DNA from: Bacillota bacterium
GTDB lineage: Bacteria > Bacillota > Clostridia > Oscillospirales > Ruminococcaceae
Assembly: GCA_023458875.1 (NCBI GenBank)
Contig: JAEWXO010000059.1
Location: 1 to 55,589, forward strand
Length of the DNA: 55,589 nucleotides
Direction of reading: 5' to 3'
The notes under the pieces were generated by a model. That model worked only from the letters and a program-made list of their open reading frames with translations. It was not told the DNA's origin and did no database searches. Below, piece by piece: positions 8,259-15,197 of this stretch (positions within the stretch are counted from its first letter, which is position 1; every line of letters starts with the position of its first letter). The position numbers were made by a program, and so were the translations under genes.

Positions 8259-9533
8259 ATGCTAAACAATAATTTTTTTGATTTTGACAATGAGCTTATT
8301 GAAATAGCAAGGGAGGCTGAAAATGCGTGCTCTCTAAGCCTCGCAGGATGTGAGACTATTGCTGAATATAATGGTTCAAAGGTTTTATCGGCTTTTATTA
8401 AAAACAGAGTAAGCGAGCAGTGCTTTTACGGAAGTACGGGTTACGGCTACGGAGATATCGGCCGTGAAATTCTGGATAGGGTATATGCCGACGTTTTTGA
8501 ATGTGAGGATGCCCTTGTAAGACATAATTTTATATCCGGCACACATGCTATTTCGGTTGCTCTGTTCGGGGTATTGAGACCGGGTGACAAAATGGTTTCC
8601 GTTACAGGAAAGCCGTATGATACACTTGAAGAGATAATAGGTATCAGAGGAAAAAAAGGAGACGGTTCTCTTATTGATTTTGGCGTTGAATATGCACAGG
8701 TAGATCTGCTTGAAAATGGTGTCCCTGATGTGGACAATATTTTAAAAGCGGTTCAGGGGGCAAAGCTTGCTTATATTCAGCGGTCAAGAGGCTATTCACT
8801 CCGTCCGGCACTGACAATTGCTGATATGGAAAAGATAATCTGCGGAATCAAGGTTGCAAGCCCGGACACTATAATAATGGTAGATAACTGTTACGGTGAA
8901 TTTGTTGAGAAAAGAGAACCTACACAGGTGGGAGCCGATCTTGTGGTAGGCTCACTTATAAAAAACGCCGGAGGTGCTATTGCACAGACAGGCGGATATA
9001 TTGCAGGACGTAAGGATCTTATTGAGCTCTGTTCATACAGACTTACATGTATAGGAATGGGAAAAGAAGTTGGCTGTACACTCAACCAGAACAAAGAAAT
9101 GTTCCTTGGACTGTTTATGGCACCTGACGTAGTATCAAATGCAGTCAAAACCGCGACATTTGCCTCAGAGCTTTTTTCAAAGCTGGGATTTGAATGCTAC
9201 CCTAAGAAAAATGAGCAGCGTGGAGATATTATAACGGTTTTAAGGCTTGGAAACGAGGAGCTTCTTAAGGCATTTTGTCAGGGCATACAAAAAGGTGCAC
9301 CTGTCGATTCTTTTGTAACACCTGAGGCATGGGATATGCCGGGATATGACAGCCAGGTTATTATGGCAGCCGGTGCATTTACTATGGGTGCATCAATCGA
9401 GCTTTCTGCAGATGCCCCTATAAGAGAACCTTTTGCTGCATGGCTTCAGGGCGGAATAACATATACAAGCGGAAAAATCGGAATTCTGCTTGCCGCGCAG
9501 GAGATGGTAAGCCGCGGGCTTATAAAGCTTTAG
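8259..9533 (+). CDS. Aluminium-resistance / methionine gamma-lyase family PLP enzyme
   Basis: 424 residues from ATG 8259, chosen because GGAGG lies 5 nt upstream; the ATG at 8247 precedes that site. This fold-type I pyridoxal-phosphate family is widespread in Firmicutes (annotated as methionine gamma-lyase family or aluminium resistance protein). The likely Schiff-base lysine is K235 in VVGSLIKNAGGAIAQTGGY, and the cofactor-binding Asp is D209 in IIMVDNCYGEF. The glycine-rich STGYGYGDIGRE region near residue 59 is also typical. The family's physiological substrate is poorly established. It is the last gene of the M42-GNAT operon; no clear terminator follows. Confidence 0.9.
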   Translation: MLNNNFFDFDNELIEIAREAENACSLSLAGCETIAEYNGSKVLSAFIKNRVSEQCFYGSTGYGYGDIGREILDRVYADVFECEDALVRHNFISGTHAISVALFGVLRPGDKMVSVTGKPYDTLEEIIGIRGKKGDGSLIDFGVEYAQVDLLENGVPDVDNILKAVQGAKLAYIQRSRGYSLRPALTIADMEKIICGIKVASPDTIIMVDNCYGEFVEKREPTQVGADLVVGSLIKNAGGAIAQTGGYIAGRKDLIELCSYRLTCIGMGKEVGCTLNQNKEMFLGLFMAPDVVSNAVKTATFASELFSKLGFECYPKKNEQRGDIITVLRLGNEELLKAFCQGIQKGAPVDSFVTPEAWDMPGYDSQVIMAAGAFTMGASIELSADAPIREPFAAWLQGGITYTSGKIGILLAAQEMVSRGLIKL

Positions 9534-9570
9534 TGTTGTAACCCTGTAATTCGCTGTTTTAAAACAATGT

Positions 9571-9599
9571 TTGACTTTTTATCTGAAAAGTGATATATT
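9571..9599 (+). promoter_or_regulatory. Promoter for zinc-ribbon membrane protein
   Basis: TTGACT, 17-nt spacer, TATATT, ~40 nt before the start codon at 9640. Confidence 0.65.
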
Positions 9600-9639
9600 T
9601 ATAATATTAATCGTTTCATTTAAAGGGGGTTATTCTGTA

Positions 9640-10428
9640 ATGATTTGTCCGAAGTGTGAATCGGTTGAACCTGATAATTCAAAAGTATGTTCATTATGCG
9701 GATATAAATTTTCTGAGAAACCGGTCAGAAATAATAATTTAAGAGAAAAAAGGCCGGCTAGAAAGAAAATTTTTAAAACCAGGAAAAAAAATCGCATAAA
9801 ATTAAACCTGATTTTTATTGCTGTAATTATAGTCATAGCAGCGATTATCGCTATTTCTGCAGGCATTTCTTCCAATAAAGGAATAAGAAAATGTGAAAAG
9901 CTTGCAAAAAAAATAGGACAGTCATCTGAAAAAGCAGCGGATTATGCAAATGTTGAATTTACAAAGGCCTCTGATTACAGCTTTTTAAATGACCTAACTG
10001 ATTATTCCTATATATGTGAGTCGGATAAGAAAACCGATATATATGGTATAAGTATCCCTTCATGGGCAATTTTCTGTACAGAAGACATGTTCGGGAACCT
10101 GAGTGATTTATCGTATTATAACTTCACTGTCCTTGAAAACAATATAAATGGTGAAAAGAGAAAATCAAGATTTGATACATCTTCAATCAAGACCGGTATG
10201 GATAAAAAGGACGTTGACAAATTACTTGATATGGATTTGTATTCTGTTTCCGTTTCAGATGTTATAAAATCCGAAAAATATAAATATTATTATAAGGATA
10301 AGAAAAATGATGAAATAAAGGCATATTACCTTACTGTTATTTATGATGATAATAACAAGGTAAGTTCACCTGTTATTGAGGAGGAAAATATTTTTATAAA
10401 TGATATTCTTAAAGCAAGTAATGAGTAA
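9640..10428 (+). CDS. Zinc-ribbon, single-pass membrane protein of unknown function
   Basis: 262 residues from ATG 9640, preceded by AAAGGGGG; a longer in-frame start at 9571 falls in the promoter. The N-terminus is a CxxC...CxxC zinc ribbon (MICPKCESVE, CSLCGYKF). A Lys/Arg-rich stretch follows, then one transmembrane helix (~residues 53-75, LIFIAVIIVIAAIIAI). The remaining ~185 residues are extracytoplasmic and lysine/aspartate/tyrosine-rich, with no recognised domain. With a cytosolic zinc ribbon and an outer C-terminal domain it has the topology of many Clostridial signalling or envelope-sensing proteins. The neighbouring pseudokinase begins with the same kind of ribbon. Confidence 0.8.
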   Translation: MICPKCESVEPDNSKVCSLCGYKFSEKPVRNNNLREKRPARKKIFKTRKKNRIKLNLIFIAVIIVIAAIIAISAGISSNKGIRKCEKLAKKIGQSSEKAADYANVEFTKASDYSFLNDLTDYSYICESDKKTDIYGISIPSWAIFCTEDMFGNLSDLSYYNFTVLENNINGEKRKSRFDTSSIKTGMDKKDVDKLLDMDLYSVSVSDVIKSEKYKYYYKDKKNDEIKAYYLTVIYDDNNKVSSPVIEEENIFINDILKASNE

Positions 10429-10545
10429 TATGCACAAATATTACATAAATGTTTTGTATGAGAGCTCAAATATTTATAAACATTAAAAAGTATTACAAAA
10501 CAAATACAAATTTATATGTCGTATAATAATAACACTTAAAAAAAG

Positions 10546-10574
10546 TTGACAAGTGGAATTTTTATTGATATGAT
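10546..10574 (+). promoter_or_regulatory. Promoter for the pseudokinase gene
   Basis: TTGACA, 17-nt spacer, TATGAT, ~40 nt before the start codon at 10617. Confidence 0.75.
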
Positions 10575-10616
10575 AATCAAGATGAAAATTAAATACACTA
10601 ACAAGGAGGGTAAGAT

Positions 10617-12500
10617 ATGGGAGATATGAAACTTTGCTATGGTTGTTTTGAACCGATTAATGATGAGATAAAATGTCCGAATTGCGGATACAAGCAAAAA
10701 TCCCCGTATTCACCGTCATATATTGCACCTGGAACCTTACTTAATGACAGATACATGATAGGTAAACTAATAAGTCATAATGGTGAGGGTGCAACGTATC
10801 TGGCCTTTGATACAGTAATATCATGCAAGATATTAATAAAGGAATACATGCCAGATGCACTTTGTACAAGAGTCAAGGGTTCTCCGGTCATAAACGTAAA
10901 TCATAACAATGTTGCACAGTATAAATCATTGATGGCTGAGTTTACAGAGTTAAATAAACAGCTTGCTAAGTTAAGGACACTTAGTCATATAAATCCTGTT
11001 CTTGATTTGTTTTCAGAAAATAACACTACATACGCTGTTTTCGAATATATTGATGGTGTAAACTTCATTCAGTATCTTAAGGAAAATGCAGGGGAATTAA
11101 GCTGGAGTCAGGTTTCAAAGATGTTTCCTCCGCTGTTTACATCACTTAGTATCCTGCATAATGCAGGAATCGTACATCGTGGAATCAGTCCACAGACGAT
11201 TTATGTTACAACAAAGGGCGAGCTTAAACTGACTGATTTCTGTATTGCTGCAGTCAGGACAACTAAGACAGAGCTGAACTCCGAAATTTTTAAAGGATAT
11301 GCAGCTCCTGAACAATATTCACCAAGCAGCTGGCAGGGTGCCTGGACAGATGTTTATGGTTTATGTTCTGTTCTCTACAGAATACTGACAGGATGTATGC
11401 CAACAGAGGCACTTTTAAGAAGTGAGGAAAGTGAACTTACTTCACCTTATGATCTTAATTCAGACATACCTGAAAATGTATCCAATGCTATAATGGACGG
11501 ACTTAAGATTTCAGGAGATGAAAGAATACAGACTGTTACAGAGCTTGTAACAAGGATCTTTGAACCGTCAAAGGATGAAAAATTAAAAACCTCATTACAT
11601 CCTGTTGTAAAGCCGCGTGAATATAACAATGATGATATAGATGAGGAGTATGAACCCAAAGGTCGTGAATACTACAAAATGCCTGTAAAAAAACCGGCAG
11701 CTGAAGTTTCAGATGATGGATTAAGTACTTTTGACAGATTCAAATTCCCTGTATTTATTGCTGTTTTGCTTATACTTATTGCAATATTCTTTATCTTTAT
11801 TTTCAAAGGCATTTTTTCGGCGATGAATCAGGATGATGGTTTAATTGTAAATATACCGGCACTTACAACAGCTTCAGAGACTACAATTGTTACAACAGCT
11901 GCTCCGAAAACAGAAAAATTTGTTTCAAATATCCCTGCCATAACACTCCCTCCTGAAAGCGAAGTAACTGATGAGAACGGAAGCAAAGTAACAACTGAAA
12001 ATGCCAATGCAAATATTCAGATGGTTGATTTAAAGGGATTGTCTTATGAGCAGGTTAAGTTATCAACTCTTGTACAGGATATTTCTCTTGAACCCGAGTA
12101 TGTTTACAGCGAAGAGTACAACAGAGACGTAATATTCTGGCAGGATACAGAAGCCGGTGTTTGGGTTGAAAGCGGTACCGTTGTAAAAATAAAAGTAAGC
12201 AGAGGCGACGGAGATGTAGCAGTACCTGACTATAAAAAAGGCCCATACAGCTGTTATCCTGTAGATGAATATCTTGAGATGCTTGACAAGCTTGGAATAA
12301 AGTACAGAGCTATACCTGAAGTAAATGACGGATATTATCCGGGATACGTTATTGGAATTGAACCTGCTGCAGGAACAATAATCGATACTTTATCAGGTGA
12401 TGTGTTAATTGTTCATTTTACTGAAGAGTCTGCCGGAGGAAGCGAAATACTTTCACCCGGTGTTGCTCCATCAGCAGAAACGGCAATAACTGCAAATTAA
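10617..12500 (+). CDS. Zinc-ribbon Ser/Thr kinase-like membrane protein with PASTA repeats (probable pseudokinase)
   Basis: 627 residues; start set by AAGGAGGG upstream. Domains in order: zinc ribbon (C7, C10, C20, C23), kinase fold (~40-315), linker, one transmembrane helix (~377-399), Thr-rich segment, two PASTA-like domains (~465-530 and ~535-605). The topology is that of the PknB/PrkC/Stk1 family, which senses muropeptides. The ATP lysine is probably K75 (ILIKEYMP) and the metal Asp is D207 (TDFC for DFG). The catalytic loop, however, reads H187-R-G-I-S-P-Q-T where active kinases have HRDxxxxN: both the catalytic Asp and the Asn are replaced. Phosphotransfer is therefore unlikely, and a binding or scaffold role is more plausible. 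It stands alone, with its own promoter and terminator and no PP2C phosphatase beside it. Confidence 0.9.
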   Translation: MGDMKLCYGCFEPINDEIKCPNCGYKQKSPYSPSYIAPGTLLNDRYMIGKLISHNGEGATYLAFDTVISCKILIKEYMPDALCTRVKGSPVINVNHNNVAQYKSLMAEFTELNKQLAKLRTLSHINPVLDLFSENNTTYAVFEYIDGVNFIQYLKENAGELSWSQVSKMFPPLFTSLSILHNAGIVHRGISPQTIYVTTKGELKLTDFCIAAVRTTKTELNSEIFKGYAAPEQYSPSSWQGAWTDVYGLCSVLYRILTGCMPTEALLRSEESELTSPYDLNSDIPENVSNAIMDGLKISGDERIQTVTELVTRIFEPSKDEKLKTSLHPVVKPREYNNDDIDEEYEPKGREYYKMPVKKPAAEVSDDGLSTFDRFKFPVFIAVLLILIAIFFIFIFKGIFSAMNQDDGLIVNIPALTTASETTIVTTAAPKTEKFVSNIPAITLPPESEVTDENGSKVTTENANANIQMVDLKGLSYEQVKLSTLVQDISLEPEYVYSEEYNRDVIFWQDTEAGVWVESGTVVKIKVSRGDGDVAVPDYKKGPYSCYPVDEYLEMLDKLGIKYRAIPEVNDGYYPGYVIGIEPAAGTIIDTLSGDVLIVHFTEESAGGSEILSPGVAPSAETAITAN

Positions 12501-12519
12501 TAGAATAAAAAAATAATAT

Positions 12520-12566
12520 GATATACTGAAACATTGGTTTGATGTTTCGGTATATCCTTTTTTTAT
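12520..12566 (+). terminator. Terminator after the pseudokinase gene
   Basis: Stem GATATACTGAAACA / TGTTTCGGTATATC (one G-U pair) with a 9-nt loop, followed by a long T run on the plus strand. Confidence 0.85.
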
Positions 12567-12590
12567 TTTTAAAAATATTTTTATAAAAAT

Positions 12591-12620
12591 AAAAAGCAAC
12601 AGTTGTAATAACTGTTGCTT
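12591..12620 (-). terminator. Terminator of the 6S-like RNA
   Basis: 11-bp perfect stem AAGCAACAGTT / AACTGTTGCTT with loop ATTAC. The T run (TTTTTATTTTTA) lies only on the minus-strand side, which sets the direction. Confidence 0.8.
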
Positions 12621-12848
12621 AATTATACAAGAAATAAACCGCCTTGCCGTAAGTATATGGCATATAAAACCCGCTTAAAAAGCAGGTGGGTATCATCCTG
12701 AAAGCTTCGCGCTCCCTTCATCTTTAATATCATATAATGATAAAAAGGAGGTCTGCAATCCACGTTCAGAGGCTGATTCCCTCATAAAAGGTGTTGGATT
12801 ATATGAGCCATATATAACGCACAAGGCAGAATATATAACCTGTTTACA
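12594..12848 (-). ncRNA. ssrS: Probable 6S RNA
   Basis: A ~255-nt minus-strand transcript without an ORF, bounded by a perfect promoter and a terminator. The ends pair into a long rod: CTGCCTTG with CAAGGCGG and TATATGGC with GCCATATA, separated by an internal loop. The middle holds an open bubble, and a small hairpin on its 3' side (CCTGCTT...AAGCGGG) follows ACCCA. This closing stem plus bubble plus side hairpin is the 6S architecture, which mimics an open promoter and binds the sigma-A holoenzyme. It lies within 4 kb of rpoD. The assignment rests on folding by eye, not on a covariance model search. Confidence 0.72.
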
Positions 12849-12854
12849 TATAGA

Positions 12855-12883
12855 ATTATATCATATAAAATCGCAAATGTCAA
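12855..12883 (-). promoter_or_regulatory. Promoter of the 6S-like RNA
   Basis: Perfect TTGACA, 17-nt spacer and perfect TATAAT on the minus strand; predicted start near 12848. Confidence 0.85.
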
Positions 12884-13004
12884 ATAAAATTACATAGAAA
12901 ATATTTGATTTTATAGTTCTATTATTACTTAAAGAACAAAGATTATTATTAAAGATAACGTTATGATACTTTTCAGAGAGCATAAAGGTGTAGGGGGATT
13001 TGAA

Positions 13005-13328
13005 TTATTCCTCTTCACTTTCTTCATCTTCATCATCTTCGAACATTTCTTCAATTCTCTTAAGAAAGATCTGACCGATTCTATCGAATTCTTCATCATC
13101 TTCAATTGAGACGAGCATTTCTTCATCGCCGTTCATTTCAGACTTAAGAATTACAAGCTCATCGTTTTCATCAAGAGCCTGTTCAGGATTTTCTGTGTAT
13201 GGGACAAGAGCAAAATAGCGTTCTCCATCCTCTGTCTCAAGTGCGTCCAACATCTCAAATGTTTGTTCAACACCTTCTTCGTCAACTAAAGTATAAAGAT
13301 CAGGTGTGTATTCTGATAAGTCTGGCAT
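13005..13328 (-). CDS. DUF1292 family protein (YrzB-like)
   Basis: 107 residues, very acidic, ending in an Asp/Glu run. The central motif (YTLVDEEGVEQTFEMLDALE, ERYFALVPY) is that of the small DUF1292 proteins common in Firmicutes, whose function is unknown. I chose the ATG at 13328 (MPDLSEY), which has GGAG 7-8 nt upstream; the in-frame ATG at 13358 has no such site. It is a single gene, with the 6S RNA downstream on the same strand and the non-coding 1.2-kb unit divergent upstream. Confidence 0.88.
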   Translation of the reverse strand: MPDLSEYTPDLYTLVDEEGVEQTFEMLDALETEDGERYFALVPYTENPEQALDENDELVILKSEMNGDEEMLVSIEDDEEFDRIGQIFLKRIEEMFEDDEDEESEEE

Positions 13329-13483
13329 AAAAAAACTCCGTTCTGCCATATCCGGCAATTAATTATAATTGTATTTTAAAAAACGCTTACAAGATTAATT
13401 TTACTACAAAATCATATTAAAGTCAAGCACATTATATTAACAACATGTTAAACATTTTATTCTAATTTTTTTGATAAAAAGTA

Positions 13484-13512
13484 TTGACAATGCATAAAAA
13501 ATATGATATTAT
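13484..13512 (+). promoter_or_regulatory. Promoter of the long non-coding unit
   Basis: TTGACA, 17-nt spacer, TATTAT. No ORF of protein length follows on this strand for more than 1.2 kb, so it presumably drives an untranslated or micro-translated RNA. Confidence 0.75.
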
Positions 13513-13714
13513 AGAGTCAAGGAAAGGGAGAGAGTAGTTCAGGCGATAAGAATTATTCTTAAACTTACCGGGATCGTTTTATACATGAGGGATTAAACCC
13601 AGACAGCAATACAAAGTAATAAAAGACACGAAAATGTGTGAATGTAAAATTGCAGTGCCGGAGTTTAAAATAATGATAAAACAAATTTATTGATCAAGTG
13701 AGGGGGCGGGTCCA

Positions 13715-13783
13715 GTGGACTTATCAACAGAGTCTTTTAAAAACGAAGTTATCCTTCATGACTCGCTGGCAGAAAGACTGTAA
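13715..13783 (+). CDS. Possible 22-residue leader peptide in the long RNA
   Basis: GTG-started frame (MDLSTESFKNEVILHDSLAERL) preceded by GAGGGGGCGG. The start context has the same layout as the AGGTG-N6-ATG motif repeated further downstream. It is the longest translatable frame with a plausible ribosome site in the 5' half of the unit. It has no recognisable homologue and could be fortuitous. Confidence 0.25.
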   Translation: MDLSTESFKNEVILHDSLAERL

Positions 13784-14082
13784 TTAATCAGCAGTTACTC
13801 TGAGTCATTGATTTAGTTTCTATTTTGATGTAAGCGGTAACTTCGCTATTAATGTAGGATTTATTTGAGGCAGGTAAATGGTACATTAGTCAATTGATTT
13901 AGCGGTTTATGTTTGTCGGTGAATTACGTTTTAGTTTGATATAAACAAGAGTTAAGTCAAGGTCGGAGACAAATGTATATATGTTTCAGATAAACAGGTC
14001 GGTTAAGGTTATCAGCAAAGGTGATTCCAATGGAAATGGATAAATGTTTTAAAAGATAAGAAAACAATATTTTGTATGGAAA

Positions 14083-14352
14083 GGTGGTTCCAAAGGAATA
14101 AAAATCTTTTCGACAAAAAATAAAATCGAAAAAGGTGTGACCGATGAAGTAATCAAATTTCTTTCGACAAAAAATAAAATCGAAATAGGTGTGACCGATG
14201 GAATAGTAAAAATCTTTTCGACAAAAATAAATTTGAAATAGGTGTTACCAATGGAATAGTCAAAATCCGTTCGACAAAAATAAAATCGAAATAGGTGTGA
14301 CCAATGAAGTAATAAGATTTCTTTCGAACAAAAATAAGTCGGAATGGAGTGA
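14083..14352 (+). repeat. 52-54 bp tandem repeat inside the long RNA
   Basis: About five units, each made of AGGTGTGACCGATG(A/G)A, a stretch AGTAATCAAATT-like, and an inverted repeat TTCGA...TCGAA around an A-rich loop. The GGTG positions are 14083, 14134, 14188, 14241, 14294 and about 14346, giving spacings of 51, 54, 53, 53 and 52. Unit length is not held to multiples of three. The last unit is degenerate. Confidence 0.85.
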
Positions 14353-14710
14353 CCAACATATTAAATACTTTTTTATATAGTTTATATAAAAGGTAATGGT
14401 GGCATAACGCACTGATAAAAACGGTGCTTAAGGATATAAAGAATTTTTAATTAAGAAGTGATGTTCATGATTAAGTTAAGTATTTGTATCAAAGGAACGA
14501 AGAAAAGTCAGGGAAGGTGATTCCGCCAGAAACAGATCTTAAATGATGAAAGTCATTTAAAAATGCGAGAGCATTAGAATAATAAACCGTATGTGGAAAG
14601 CAAAGCGATGATAAATAATTACATAGTAATGTTAAAATTGGCTAAGAAACGTTTCGCATACACAAAAAGGTGGTACCAATGTACTAAATGTATTTAAAAA
14701 TAAATAAATA

Positions 14711-14746
14711 AAAAGGAGTCTGTAATAACGGCTCCTTTTTTATTTT
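14711..14746. terminator. Bidirectional terminator between the long RNA and the Rrf2 gene
   Basis: AAAAAGGAGTC / GGCTCCTTTTT stem with loop TGTAATAAC, flanked by T runs on both strands, so it can stop the plus-strand RNA and the minus-strand dnaG-rpoD-Rrf2 transcript. Confidence 0.85.
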
Positions 14747-15160
14747 TTATTTATTTTCATTATCATCAACAAACATATCAAATGTATATTCGTCAAGTTT
14801 ATTTCTTACCATTACTGATATTTCACTAAAGATATTCTGGTATTTACAATTATGGTCGGGGGTTATGTTACAAATACTGTTTGGCTCCAGACATCGGCTG
14901 AAAAAATATGTACCGTCAACAGTTTCAATTACTGTACGAAGCTTGATATCTGAAGGCTTCATGTTAAGCTCATAACCGCCGTTTGCACCTTTGAACGAAC
15001 GTACAATTCCAGCGGTAACAAGCTTACGGAGTATTTTTAAAGAAAATCTTAATGTTACACGACTTCTGTCAGATATTGTTTTGGCATCAAGTCGTCCGCC
15101 GTCATTAACAAGGCAGTTTACAATCCTTACAGCATAATCAGCTTCCAGAGTCAAATGCAT
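14747..15160 (-). CDS. Rrf2 family transcriptional regulator
   Basis: 137 residues. N-terminal winged helix-turn-helix (LEADYAVRIVNCL, SLKILRKLVTAGIVRSFKGANGGYEL) with the typical Rrf2 glycine-rich wing. Three Cys in RCLEPNSICNITPDHNCKY are spaced as in iron-sulphur-binding members (IscR/NsrR-like), so it may sense iron-sulphur status, nitric oxide or redox. It lies 38 bp after rpoD on the same strand and ends at the bidirectional terminator, so it is probably the last gene of the dnaG-rpoD operon. Its targets cannot be read from the sequence. Confidence 0.9.
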   Translation of the reverse strand: MHLTLEADYAVRIVNCLVNDGGRLDAKTISDRSRVTLRFSLKILRKLVTAGIVRSFKGANGGYELNMKPSDIKLRTVIETVDGTYFFSRCLEPNSICNITPDHNCKYQNIFSEISVMVRNKLDEYTFDMFVDDNENK

Positions 15161-15197
15161 TTGATATTCAATCTCCTTTTAAAGAATTTGTTATTGG

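Larger units (their letters stand above)
13518..14746 (+). ncRNA. Long structured RNA of unknown type with an array of micro-ORF motifs
   Basis: About 1.2 kb between a consensus promoter and a terminator, without a long ORF on either strand. It contains a block repeated at least nine times: AGGTG, exactly 6 nt ending in CC(A/G), then ATG (or GTG, or a decayed codon). In five copies the ATG is followed by one sense codon and a stop (ATG-AAG-TAA, ATG-GAA-TAG, ATG-TAC-TAA). The 14.1-14.35 kb part is a 52-54 bp tandem repeat. Further 3' are small hairpins with GNRA-like loops (AATGC-GAGA-GCATT at 14562-14575; AAATGA/TCATTT at 14541-14558). Repeat spacing is not a multiple of three, which argues against a protein. 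I cannot match it to a named RNA family. The long known classes (OLE, GOLLD, ROOL) were considered but not recognised. Confidence 0.6.

Noticed and set aside
14153..14359. 68-codon minus-strand frame in the repeat RNA
   Set aside because: Created by the tandem repeats; composition is Phe/Leu/Arg-rich, no ribosome site, and unit lengths are not multiples of three.
14608..14697. 29-residue basic frame (MINNYIVMLKLAKKRFAYTK...) near the 3' end of the long RNA
   Set aside because: It has a possible ribosome site (GGAAAG) but no homologue and overlaps the last micro-ORF block in another frame; not supported enough to call.
13518..14746. Type III toxin-antitoxin RNA (tandem repeat antitoxin)
   Set aside because: Repeats before a terminator fit superficially, but no toxin gene follows; the next gene is convergent Rrf2, and unit length is larger and variable.
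13518..14746. CRISPR array
   Set aside because: Repeat units are adjacent without unique spacers of constant length, and no cas genes are present.
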